From the NCBI GenBank assembly GCA_030681645.1, contig JAUXRX010000029.1:184146-248145 (forward strand): a stretch of 64,000 nt of DNA. The letters are read 5' to 3'. Positions 1 through 7,432 of the stretch are shown in pieces. Both the position numbers and the translations under genes were made by a program. This DNA is from Archangium sp. (lineage in GTDB: Bacteria > Myxococcota > Myxococcia > Myxococcales > Myxococcaceae). Below the pieces are notes generated by a model, which did not search any database, was not told the origin of the DNA, and saw nothing but the letters and a program-made list of their open reading frames with translations. The stretch's first letter is position 1. Every line of letters starts with the position of its first letter.

Positions 1-677
1 GCGGGTTCGATCGGCTCCTTCACCGACTCCACCGGGCTGGCGAGCATGAAGGCCACCACGCTGCCGGGGATCACGTCGGCATGGCCGAGCCTGCGCTCGA
101 GGGCGAGCAGGGCCAGCGCACCGGGGTCCGGGGTGAGGGCCGAGGCCTTGCGCAGCTCGTCCAGCGTGGCGCCGAAAGCCTCCGCCAGCGCCTCTTCGAA
201 GATGCCCAACTGCACGCCGATGCGCAGCTCGCCGAGGATCGCCTTGACCAGGTAGCGCGCTTCCCACGGGGCGGCGGCGCTCAACAGCTCGGCCAGCACC
301 TTCTGCTTCTCCCCGCGATCCGCGGCCGCCGCGACCCGCTCCAGGAACACCGGCACCTCGAGCAACGGCACGTGGCGATCGCCCGCGGGCAGGAGCACCT
401 CGAGCGCGTCGCCGAAGTCACCCAGCTCACGGCTCTTGAGGGCCACCACCCCCAATGGCTGCTTCGACGCTTCGGCCGCCGCGGCGCTGAGCAGCGCCCA
501 GCCGACGCCGAGGTTGCGCGTGTCGCCCACGGGGAGCACCCGCCCCAGGATCAGCCGCGCGGCGATGGGCAGCTCTTCCTTCGAGAGCAGGCGCAGCAGG
601 CCGGCCAGGTGGCCGACCTTCGCCTTCCTCGAGCGCGTGGCCTTCACGGCGTCGAGCGCGTGCACCAGCCTCTGCAT
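1..677 (-). CDS. ATP-dependent DNA ligase, N-terminal part (cut by window edge)
   Basis: This is the start of a gene that continues past the left edge of the window; about 225 residues are present. The translation begins MQRLVHALDAVKATRSRKAK and contains RYLVKAILGELRIGVQLG, which matches the alpha-helical N-terminal DNA-binding domain of ATP-dependent (LigB/LIG1-type) DNA ligases. That domain wraps the nicked duplex before the adenylation domain. The catalytic KxDG lysine would lie beyond the edge and cannot be checked. The start is taken as the ATG at 675-677; an in-frame GTG at 702-704 is possible, but neither has a clear ribosome binding site. The gene is divergent from xdhA with about 55 bases between them. 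Two well-matched family motifs make the assignment fairly safe. Confidence 0.78.
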   Translation of the reverse strand, partial: MQRLVHALDAVKATRSRKAKVGHLAGLLRLLSKEELPIAARLILGRVLPVGDTRNLGVGWALLSAAAAEASKQPLGVVALKSRELGDFGDALEVLLPAGDRHVPLLEVPVFLERVAAAADRGEKQKVLAELLSAAAPWEARYLVKAILGELRIGVQLGIFEEALAEAFGATLDELRKASALTPDPGALALLALERRLGHADVIPGSVVAFMLASPVESVKEPIEP

Positions 678-732
678 GGCCCGACCATACGCCTCGACCT
701 CCACGGGGGGCAGGGTGGTAGAAACCCGCGCG

Positions 733-2223
733 ATGAAACACCTGCGCTTCAACCTGAACGGCACGTGGATCGAAGAGCGGGACCTCAGCCCCACGACGAC
801 CCTGCTGCGGTACCTGCGGGATCGCCGCGGCATGACCGGCACGAAGGAAGGCTGCGCCGAGGGCGACTGCGGCGCGTGCACGGTGGCGGTGGCCGAGCGC
901 GGGCCCGACGGCAAGACGAGCTGGCGCGCCATCAATTCGTGCCTGCTGCTGCTGCCGATGGTGCAGGGCAAGCACGTGCTCACGGTCGAGGCGCTCAAGG
1001 GCCCCTCGACTTCGCTCGGGATGAACGAGGACTATCACCCCGCGCAGGTGGCGATGGCGAAGGCGCTGGGCAGCCAGTGTGGCTACTGCACGCCCGGCAT
1101 CGTGATGACGATGTTCGAGGCCACCTACCGCACCGATCTCGACGCGCCGTGGAAGCTCGACGATCAGCTCTGCGGCAACCTCTGCCGCTGCACCGGCTAC
1201 CGCCCGATCCGCGAGGCGGCCGACGTGGTGGCGGGCTCCTGCCCGAAGGACCGCTTCTCCGAGGGCCTCCAGGCCGCCACGCCCGGGTCGATGGCGCTGG
1301 AGTACGAGGCGGCTGGTCAGCGCTTCACCACCCCCGCCAGCTTCGACGACCTGTGGGCCGAGCTCGACGCGCACCCCGACGCGCGCTTCGTGGGCGGCGG
1401 CACCGATCTCTCGCTCGAGGTGACCAAGCGCTTCGCGGTGCTACCGAAGCTGGTGTCGCTCGAGGGCCTCGCCGAGCTCAAGACGCTCAGCGAGACGGGC
1501 GGGGCGTTCCGGCTCGGCAGCGGGGCGACGATCTCCGAGCTGGAAGACTTCTGCAGAACGCGGCTGCCCTCGATCCACCGCATGGTCCGCTACTTCGGCG
1601 CTCGGCAGATCAAACACCGCGGCACGCTCGGCGGAAATCTCTGCACCGCTTCGCCCATCGGAGATCTCGCGCCGGTCCTGCTCAGCCTCGGCGCCACCGC
1701 GATCATCCGGGGCCGTGCGGGTGAGCGCCGGGTTCCGCTCGACCAGTTCTTCACCGGCTACCGGAAGACCGCGCTCGCCGCGAAGGAGGTGCTGGCCGCG
1801 GTCGAGGTGCCCGCCGTGCCTGCCACGGCGCGCGCGGTCTCGTACAAGGTGTCGAAGCGCCGCGAGCTCGACATCAGCACCGTCTCGGCCGCGTTCTACG
1901 TGGACACCGATGGTGCCGGACGCGTGACGGTCGCACGGCTCGCGTATGGCGGCATGGCTGCGACCCCGAAGCGCGCGAGCGCCGCCGAGGCCGCGCTGGT
2001 GGGCCAGCCCTGGACCGAAGCGGCCCTCGAAGCGGCAGCGCGGGCGATTTCCACCGACTTCACCCCGATGTCGGATCACCGCGGCAGCGCGCCGTACCGC
2101 TCCCTCGTCGCGGCGAACCTGCTGCGCGGCTTCTTCGAGGAGACGCGCGACGTGAAGCAGCCGGTGCTCGCCGCGCGGCATGCTGCGACGGTGCAGTCCT
2201 CCGAGGAGGTGCCCCGTGGCTAA
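733..2223 (+). CDS. xdhA: xanthine dehydrogenase small subunit (2Fe-2S and FAD)
   Basis: This is the electron-transfer subunit of a bacterial molybdenum hydroxylase that oxidises hypoxanthine and xanthine (496 residues). The plant-type 2Fe-2S domain has C41, C46, C49 (CAEGDCGACT) and C70. The second cluster has CGYC at 116-119 and CRC at 151-153. The FAD domain follows, with FVGGGTDLSL at 219-228 and the TLGGNL motif further on. The start is the ATG at 733, placing the protein right at the conserved N-terminal strand; the reading frame is open further upstream but unlike the family. The last eight bases overlap xdhB. Residues about 90-98 (GPSTSLGMN) are encoded by a copy of dispersed repeat A in the loop before the second cluster. 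No xdhC maturation gene is nearby in the window. Confidence 0.93.
   Translation: MKHLRFNLNGTWIEERDLSPTTTLLRYLRDRRGMTGTKEGCAEGDCGACTVAVAERGPDGKTSWRAINSCLLLLPMVQGKHVLTVEALKGPSTSLGMNEDYHPAQVAMAKALGSQCGYCTPGIVMTMFEATYRTDLDAPWKLDDQLCGNLCRCTGYRPIREAADVVAGSCPKDRFSEGLQAATPGSMALEYEAAGQRFTTPASFDDLWAELDAHPDARFVGGGTDLSLEVTKRFAVLPKLVSLEGLAELKTLSETGGAFRLGSGATISELEDFCRTRLPSIHRMVRYFGARQIKHRGTLGGNLCTASPIGDLAPVLLSLGATAIIRGRAGERRVPLDQFFTGYRKTALAAKEVLAAVEVPAVPATARAVSYKVSKRRELDISTVSAAFYVDTDGAGRVTVARLAYGGMAATPKRASAAEAALVGQPWTEAALEAAARAISTDFTPMSDHRGSAPYRSLVAANLLRGFFEETRDVKQPVLAARHAATVQSSEEVPRG
1000..1027 (-). repeat. dispersed repeat family A, copy 1 (inside xdhA)
   Basis: This is a copy of the roughly 28-bp element whose consensus reads CCGTTCATCCCGAGCGAAGT then CGAGGGGCC, here on the minus strand. 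It is translated in frame within xdhA as GPSTSLGMN, in the loop between the two iron-sulfur domains. Other copies lie at 2227, 30325, 42857, 50840, 54979, 58150 and 58191. Confidence 0.85.
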
Positions 2224-4597
2224 GCCTGTCCCGAGCGAAGTCGAGGGGGTCCAGAAGGCGAAGCCGCAGGCCGCCACGCCCGACGCCGAATCGCCGCTCA
2301 CCCCGCTGCACCAGCCGCTGCTGCACGAGAGCGGGCTGCGCCACACCAGCGGCGAGGCGAAGTACGTCGACGACTTCCCCGCGCCCGCGGGCATGCTGGT
2401 CGCACAGGTGGTGGCTTCCACGCACGCCCGCGCGCGGATTCGCGGCCTCGACACCTCGAAGGCGAAGCAGGTGCCCGGGGTGCTCGCGGTGCTCACCGCG
2501 CGAGACGTGCCCGGTGAGAACAACGTCGGCCCGGTGGTGCACGACGAAGAGCTGTTCGCGAGCGAAGAGGTGTACTTCCTCGGGCAGGCGATCGCGCTGG
2601 TGGTGGGCGAGACCTACGAGGCGTGCCGCGCAGGCGTGGCGGCGGTGAAGGTCGACCTCGAGGTGCTCCCGGCCGTCGTCACCATCGACGAGGCGATCAG
2701 CAAACAGAGCTGGCTCTCGGAAGAGCACCTGATGCAGCGGGGCGAGGCGAAGACCTCGCTCTCCACCGCAGACGTGCGCTTCCAGGGCGAGGTGCGCACC
2801 GGCGGGCAGGATCATTTCTATCTCGAGACCCACGTCACCCTCGCCGTCCCCGAGGAAGGCAGCGCGCTCAAGCTCTACTGCTCCACGCAGCACCCCAGCG
2901 AGGTGCAGACGATCGTCGCGCACGCGCTGGGCTGGCACCGGCACCAGCTCGTCGTCGAGGTGCCGCGCATGGGCGGCGGCTTCGGCGGCAAGGAGACGCA
3001 GGCAGCCAACTACGCCGCCATGGCCTCGCTCGCCGCGCTGGCGACCGGCCGTCCCGTGAAGGTCTGGCTCAACCGCGACCAGGACATGATGTGGACGGGC
3101 AAGCGTCACCCCTTCCTCACCCGCTTCGACGTGGGCTTCACGAAGGATGGTGTGCTCGTCGCCCTGGACGCGCAGCTGTTCAGCGACGGTGGGTTCAGCT
3201 CGGACCTGAGCCGGGCGATCCTCGATCGCGCGCTCTTCCACTCGGACAACGCGTACTTCCTGCCCCACGTGCGGCTGACGGGGCGGGTGGCGAAGACGAA
3301 CCTGCCCTCGAACACCGCCTTCCGCGGCTTCGGCGGGCCGCAGGGCATGGCGGTGATCGAAGACCTGATCAGCCGCTTCTGCGAGCGCACCGGGCTCGAT
3401 CCCGTCGAGGTGCGCAGGAAGAACCTCTACGGCGCGGCGCCCCGCAACGTCACCCCCTACTGGCAGGAGGTGAAGGACAGCCGCTCGCACCGCATCTTCG
3501 ACGAGCTGCTCGCCTCGTCTGACTACGCGGAGCGGAAGGCCGAGCTCGCCACGTTCAACGCGACCCAGAAGCACGTGAAGCGGGGCCTGGCGCTCACGCC
3601 GGTGAAGTTCGGCATCAGCTTCACCACCTCGTTCCTGAACCAGGCCGGCGCGCTGGTGATGATCTACGGCGACGGCAGCCTGCAGCTGAACCACGGCGGC
3701 ACGGAGATGGGGCAGGGGCTCCACACCAAGATGCTGGCGATCTGCGCGCACGAGCTGGGCGTGCCTCCCTCGCGCGTGCGGGTGATGAACACCGCGACCG
3801 ACAAGGTGCCCAACACCTCGGCGACGGCGGCCTCCAGCGGCTCCGACTTGAACGGCCAGGCGGTGAAGGTGGCGTGCGAGACGCTGCGCGAGCGGCTGCG
3901 GCCCGTGGCGGCGCGGCTGCTGGGCGTGCCCTCCGAGAGCGCGAAGGACATTCTCTTCGCGGGTGGCCGCGTGTTCCTCGCGTCGCGGCCCGAGCTGGCG
4001 CTGCCCTTCGAGAAGGTGACCAGCGAGGCGTACCTCGCGCAGGTGTCGATGTCGGCGACCGGCTTCTACAAGACGCCCGACATCACCTACGACCGCGCCA
4101 CGGGGAGGGGAAAGCCCTTCCACTACTTCGCGTACGGCGCCGCGGTCTGTGAGGTCGAGCTGAGCGGGCTCACCGGCGAGCACCGGCTGCGGCGGGTCGA
4201 CATCCTCCACGACGTGGGCAGCTCGCTGGTGCCCACCATCGATCGCGGCCAGGTCGAGGGCGGCTTCATCCAGGGCGTAGGCTGGCTCACCTGCGAAGAG
4301 GTGCGCTTCGACGAGAAGGGCTTCCTGCGCACGCACAGCCCCGACACGTACAAGATCCCCGCGTTCGGCGATGCGCCGCTGGAGTTCAAGGTGGCGCTGC
4401 TCGAGAACGCGCCGCAGGCCGACGTCATCCACGGGAGCAAGGCCGTGGGCGAGCCGCCGCTGATGCTGGCGCTCTCGGTGGTGGCGGCGCTGCGTGACGC
4501 GGTGGCCGCGTTCGGGCCAAAGGGGCGTGAGGTGCAGTTGCCCATGCCGTGCACGCCCGAGGCGCTGCTCTTCGCGGTCGAGAAGCAGAAGGCCTGA
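2216..4597 (+). CDS. xdhB: xanthine dehydrogenase large subunit (molybdopterin-binding)
   Basis: This is the molybdenum-cofactor subunit where the purine is hydroxylated (793 residues). Visible family motifs are GGGFGGKE, the cofactor loop AFRGFGGPQGM, the GGTEMGQGLHTKM segment, and KAVGEPP near the C-terminus, whose Glu is the catalytic base in this family. The start is the GTG at 2216. A strong GAGGAGG lies six bases upstream, and GTGGCTAA overlaps the xdhA stop, implying translational coupling. Residues 4-12 (PVPSEVEGV) are encoded by dispersed repeat A copy 2, so the N-terminal extension is repeat-derived. Codon use matches the neighbours. The gene is convergent with pit, about 200 bases away. 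Confidence 0.94.
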   Translation: MAKPVPSEVEGVQKAKPQAATPDAESPLTPLHQPLLHESGLRHTSGEAKYVDDFPAPAGMLVAQVVASTHARARIRGLDTSKAKQVPGVLAVLTARDVPGENNVGPVVHDEELFASEEVYFLGQAIALVVGETYEACRAGVAAVKVDLEVLPAVVTIDEAISKQSWLSEEHLMQRGEAKTSLSTADVRFQGEVRTGGQDHFYLETHVTLAVPEEGSALKLYCSTQHPSEVQTIVAHALGWHRHQLVVEVPRMGGGFGGKETQAANYAAMASLAALATGRPVKVWLNRDQDMMWTGKRHPFLTRFDVGFTKDGVLVALDAQLFSDGGFSSDLSRAILDRALFHSDNAYFLPHVRLTGRVAKTNLPSNTAFRGFGGPQGMAVIEDLISRFCERTGLDPVEVRRKNLYGAAPRNVTPYWQEVKDSRSHRIFDELLASSDYAERKAELATFNATQKHVKRGLALTPVKFGISFTTSFLNQAGALVMIYGDGSLQLNHGGTEMGQGLHTKMLAICAHELGVPPSRVRVMNTATDKVPNTSATAASSGSDLNGQAVKVACETLRERLRPVAARLLGVPSESAKDILFAGGRVFLASRPELALPFEKVTSEAYLAQVSMSATGFYKTPDITYDRATGRGKPFHYFAYGAAVCEVELSGLTGEHRLRRVDILHDVGSSLVPTIDRGQVEGGFIQGVGWLTCEEVRFDEKGFLRTHSPDTYKIPAFGDAPLEFKVALLENAPQADVIHGSKAVGEPPLMLALSVVAALRDAVAAFGPKGREVQLPMPCTPEALLFAVEKQKA
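2227..2252 (+). repeat. dispersed repeat family A, copy 2 (N-terminus of xdhB)
   Basis: The sequence TGTCCCGAGCGAAGTCGAGG and the bases after it match the family A core in plus orientation. It sits just after the xdhB start codon and is translated as VPSEVEG. It lies about 1.2 kb from copy 1, in the opposite orientation. Confidence 0.8.
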
Positions 4598-4772
4598 TGC
4601 CGGTAGAATTCACCCTGTTCGCCTGATCTGGAGCGGGCGGACCTTTTGCGTGTTGCGGCGAACCGCCACCGTCGACCCCCGCGGTGCGCTTCAGACCTGG
4701 GAGGACCGGCCCAGCTCCAGGCGTTCGTGAGCAGGAGGGCCGCTCCTGCGGATTTGACTCAACCGAAGATGA

Positions 4773-4788
4773 CTCAACCGTGGTTGAG
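4773..4788. terminator. palindrome between convergent xdhB and pit
   Basis: CTCAACC, GT, GGTTGAG forms a perfect 7-bp inverted repeat five bases beyond the pit stop. GACTCAACCG also occurs twice, at 4756 and 4771. It could fold as a terminator for pit or for xdhAB, but no T tract follows on either strand, so an operator is equally possible. The rest of the 196-base gap (4598-4793) shows nothing recognisable. Confidence 0.3.
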
Positions 4789-4793
4789 CAATC

Positions 4794-6002
4794 TCAGGCG
4801 CCCAGGAACGTGAGCGTCTTCATCGCCAGCCACGCGAGCCCCGCTGAGAACGGCAGCGTCACCACCCACGCGATGAGGATGTTGCCGGCCACGCCCCAGC
4901 GCACCGCCGACACGCGCCGCGACGCGCCCACGCCCATGATGGCGGCGTTGATCACGTGGGTGGTCGAGACCGGAATGCCCAGGTGGCTCGCGCCGAGAAT
5001 GGTGAGCGCGCCCGCGGTCTCTGCCGCGAAGCCCTGGATGGGCGTGATGCGGATGATCTTCGTGCCCATCGTCTTGATGATGCGCGTGCCGCCTGCGGCC
5101 GTTCCCAGCGCGATAGCGAGCGCGCACGAGATGATCACCCACGTCGGCACGTGATCGGCGTCCGCCGGCATCACCCACGACGGCATCCAGTCCGGCTGCG
5201 CGTGGCCGGTGGTGACGAAGGCCACCAGCGCCAGGGTGATGATGCCCATCGACTTCTGCGCGTCGTTGCTGCCGTGACCGAACGCCATCATCGCCGCCGA
5301 CAGCAGCTGCAACTTGCGGGAGTGCGAGTGCACGATGCTCGGGCGCGCGCCGTAGAGCACCGGCACGGCGATCAGGAAGGCCACGCAGAGCCCGAAGAGG
5401 ATCTTCGTCTCCACCGTGCTCTTCGCCAGCGCCGCGCCCAGGGCGGGGCCGTTCCACACCGCCCAGATCAACAGCCCCACCACCACGGCCCCGAGGACCA
5501 GCAGCACGGGCTGCTGCCAGTGTCCCCGCGCGATCCACACCAGGCCCACCATGATGAAGAACGCCAGTACGAAGCCGATGGTGGGCGAGCTGACCAGCGG
5601 CACCAGCACCTTCTGCAGCAGCGCGGCCCATTTGAAGGCGCCCAGCCCCGCGTGCGCCACCACCGCGCCGGCCAGCCCGCCCACCAGCGCGTGCGAGCTG
5701 CTCGAGGGAATGCCGAACCACCAGGTGATGATGTTCCACACCGAGGCGCCGATCAGCGCGGACAGCACCACCGCCTGGGTGACGATGGCCGGATCGGCGA
5801 AGCCGGTGGCGATGGTCTTGGCCACGGCGGTGCCGGTGACCGCGCCGATGAAGTTCAAGATGCCGGCGAGGAAGACGGCGGTGCGAATGGGCAACACGCC
5901 CGTCGACACCACGGTGGCGATCGCGTTGGCCGCGTCGTGGAAGCCGTTGATGTAGTCGAACACGATGGCCATCACGACCACCGCGATGAGGAGGCTAACC
6001 AT
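4794..6002 (-). CDS. pit: PiT-family inorganic phosphate transporter
   Basis: This is a 402-residue integral membrane protein importing phosphate with cations (PHO4/PiT family). It has the two family signatures: the N-terminal one, GFHDAANAIATVVSTG, and its inverted-topology partner GIPVSTTHVINAAIMGVG near the C-terminus. Many hydrophobic spans lie between them. It starts at an ATG at 6000-6002 and overlaps the end of the DUF47 gene by eight bases, so the two are co-translated. This pairing is standard, with the DUF47 protein thought to assist or regulate the transporter. A three-repeat Pho box upstream of the operon predicts induction on phosphate starvation. Confidence 0.94.
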   Translation of the reverse strand: MVSLLIAVVVMAIVFDYINGFHDAANAIATVVSTGVLPIRTAVFLAGILNFIGAVTGTAVAKTIATGFADPAIVTQAVVLSALIGASVWNIITWWFGIPSSSSHALVGGLAGAVVAHAGLGAFKWAALLQKVLVPLVSSPTIGFVLAFFIMVGLVWIARGHWQQPVLLVLGAVVVGLLIWAVWNGPALGAALAKSTVETKILFGLCVAFLIAVPVLYGARPSIVHSHSRKLQLLSAAMMAFGHGSNDAQKSMGIITLALVAFVTTGHAQPDWMPSWVMPADADHVPTWVIISCALAIALGTAAGGTRIIKTMGTKIIRITPIQGFAAETAGALTILGASHLGIPVSTTHVINAAIMGVGASRRVSAVRWGVAGNILIAWVVTLPFSAGLAWLAMKTLTFLGA

Positions 6003-6633
6003 GTTTGACGGCCAGGTTGGCGAGGAGGTCGGCCACGTTGTCGCAGTAGTCGACCGCGGCCTCGAGGTCGTCGAGCGCTTCCTTCTGCTTGAGCAGGTCG
6101 CGGAAGTCGGGGTGTGAGTCCGAGAAGAGCTGGGAGATGGCCTGGCGGTAGATCGAGTCGGCTTCCTTCTCGAGCGCGCGCACCTTGCGGCCGCCTTCGA
6201 GGAGGTTGTGGTACTCGTGCGTGCGCAGGAGCGGCACCGTCTCGGCGATGATGGCGGTGCAGGCCTCGAGCTTCTCCATCAGCTGCACCATGGGCGGGGT
6301 GGGCCGCTCGAGGTGGTAGAGGTTGAAGCAGCGCGCCGACAGGTTGCAGAAGTCGATGATGTCGTCGAGCTCCGACGTCAGCCGGTGCAGGTCTTCGCGA
6401 TCGAGCGGGGTGACGAAGGTGCGCGCCAGCGCGTCTTCCATCTTGCGAACCACGTCGTCGGCGCGGTGCTCGATCGCCTGCACCGACTCGCGCACCTTGG
6501 ACGCGGGCTGATCCTTGAAGGTGTGGAGCGCCTTGCTCGCCTCGAGGCCGAGGCGGCCGAGCTCTTCGAGCATGTCGTACCAGTGCTGTTCACGGGGCAG
6601 GAGGAAGCGGACGAGTCCCTGGAGAGAGGCCAT
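5995..6633 (-). CDS. DUF47/PhoU-like protein, partner of Pit
   Basis: This is a cytoplasmic all-alpha protein of the DUF47 (PhoU-related) family, about 212 residues. It starts MASLQGLVRFLLPRE and continues with long amphipathic helices; acidic and His-containing segments are the likely metal-binding sites of the PhoU fold. The ATG at 6631-6633 is chosen because GGTGA lies nine bases upstream. An ATG three codons earlier (6642) has GGTGA directly abutting it, which is too close. It is the first gene of the phosphate operon and overlaps pit by eight bases. Its role is inferred from the family and context: coupling Pit activity to phosphate status. Confidence 0.87.
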   Translation of the reverse strand: MASLQGLVRFLLPREQHWYDMLEELGRLGLEASKALHTFKDQPASKVRESVQAIEHRADDVVRKMEDALARTFVTPLDREDLHRLTSELDDIIDFCNLSARCFNLYHLERPTPPMVQLMEKLEACTAIIAETVPLLRTHEYHNLLEGGRKVRALEKEADSIYRQAISQLFSDSHPDFRDLLKQKEALDDLEAAVDYCDNVADLLANLAVKHG

Positions 6634-6665
6634 GGACCCCATTCACCAAACCTGAAGACCTCGGC

Positions 6666-6694
6666 CCGTTACATCTGTGTGACGCTTCTGTGAC
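6666..6694 (-). promoter_or_regulatory. Pho box (three 7-bp direct repeats, 11-bp spacing)
   Basis: On the minus strand the bases read GTCACAG-AAGC-GTCACAC-AGAT-GTAACGG: three related heptamers at exactly 11-bp spacing. This is the layout of PhoB/PhoP boxes (CTGTCAT-type heptamers separated by four bases). It sits 24 bases upstream of the first ATG of the DUF47-pit operon and abuts the stop codon of the crotonase gene, so the two genes are separately regulated. Confidence 0.72.
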
Positions 6695-7399
6695 TCAGCC
6701 GAGCATCGACGCGAGGCTGTCCAGCTCTGCGGGAATCTTCCCCCGGGCCACCTCTGCGGCCGGCCCGCGCACCAGCTTCTTGGTGGTGGCGTAGCCGGTG
6801 CCGGTGAGCTTCGCGAGGTCGCGCGCGCGGATCATCGCGGCGTTGATCAGCGCGTCGGGCGCGTGCACGGCGTCGGCGACGTGCATCTCCAGCGCTTCCA
6901 TCGGCGAGAGCACCCGCCCGTGCATCACCAGGTCGGTGAGCCTCGAGGTCGACACCGCCGCGCGTGCCAGCTCGATCGCGTACGAGGGTACGAAGAGCCC
7001 CACCTGCACCTCGTTGAGCCCGAAGCGGAAGGCGCCGTCGGCGAAGATGCGCAGGTCGGCCGCGAGCGCGAACATCGCCCCGCCGCCCAGCGCGTGCCCC
7101 GAGACCGCGGCCACCACCGGCTTGGGGAAGAGGAAGAGCTCGAGCACCGCGCTGCCCATGGCGCCGACGAGCTCCTTCTTCTGGTCGAGCGAGAGGCCGC
7201 CCAGCGTCTTCAGGTTCAGCCCCGCGCTGAAGAAGCCGGGCCGCCCGGTGAGCACCACGCTGAGCGCGTTCGACTTCTCCACCTCGTCGAGCGCGGCCTC
7301 GAGCCCCAGGAACTCGGGCACCAGCAGCGCGTTCGCCTTGCCGTCATCCAGGGAGACGATCGCCACGTCGCCGTCCCGTTCGATCTTCCATTGAGCCAT
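6695..7399 (-). CDS. crotonase-family enoyl-CoA hydratase/isomerase
   Basis: This 234-residue single-domain crotonase should be a cytoplasmic enzyme acting on acyl-CoA thioesters. The oxyanion-hole loops are GFFSAGLNLKT and SGHALGGGAMFALAADLRI. The Glu usually found just after GGG in hydratases (Glu144 in rat crotonase) is Met here. The later Glu is kept in FGLNEVQVGL. Loss of one acid is seen in isomerase-like and other crotonases, so the exact reaction is uncertain. The start is the ATG at 7397-7399. It lies 33 bases from the end of the M11 protease gene on the same strand, without obvious functional linkage. Confidence 0.85.
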   Translation of the reverse strand: MAQWKIERDGDVAIVSLDDGKANALLVPEFLGLEAALDEVEKSNALSVVLTGRPGFFSAGLNLKTLGGLSLDQKKELVGAMGSAVLELFLFPKPVVAAVSGHALGGGAMFALAADLRIFADGAFRFGLNEVQVGLFVPSYAIELARAAVSTSRLTDLVMHGRVLSPMEALEMHVADAVHAPDALINAAMIRARDLAKLTGTGYATTKKLVRGPAAEVARGKIPAELDSLASMLG

Positions 7400-7432
7400 G
7401 GGACAGGGAGGTAGTCCCCGCCCGCGTCGATG

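Noticed and set aside
2060..4432. Long open frame on the minus strand opposite xdhB
   Set aside because: GC-rich third positions create long shadow frames. The plus strand carries all molybdenum-hydroxylase motifs, and the minus translation is Arg/Ala/His-rich with no family motif.
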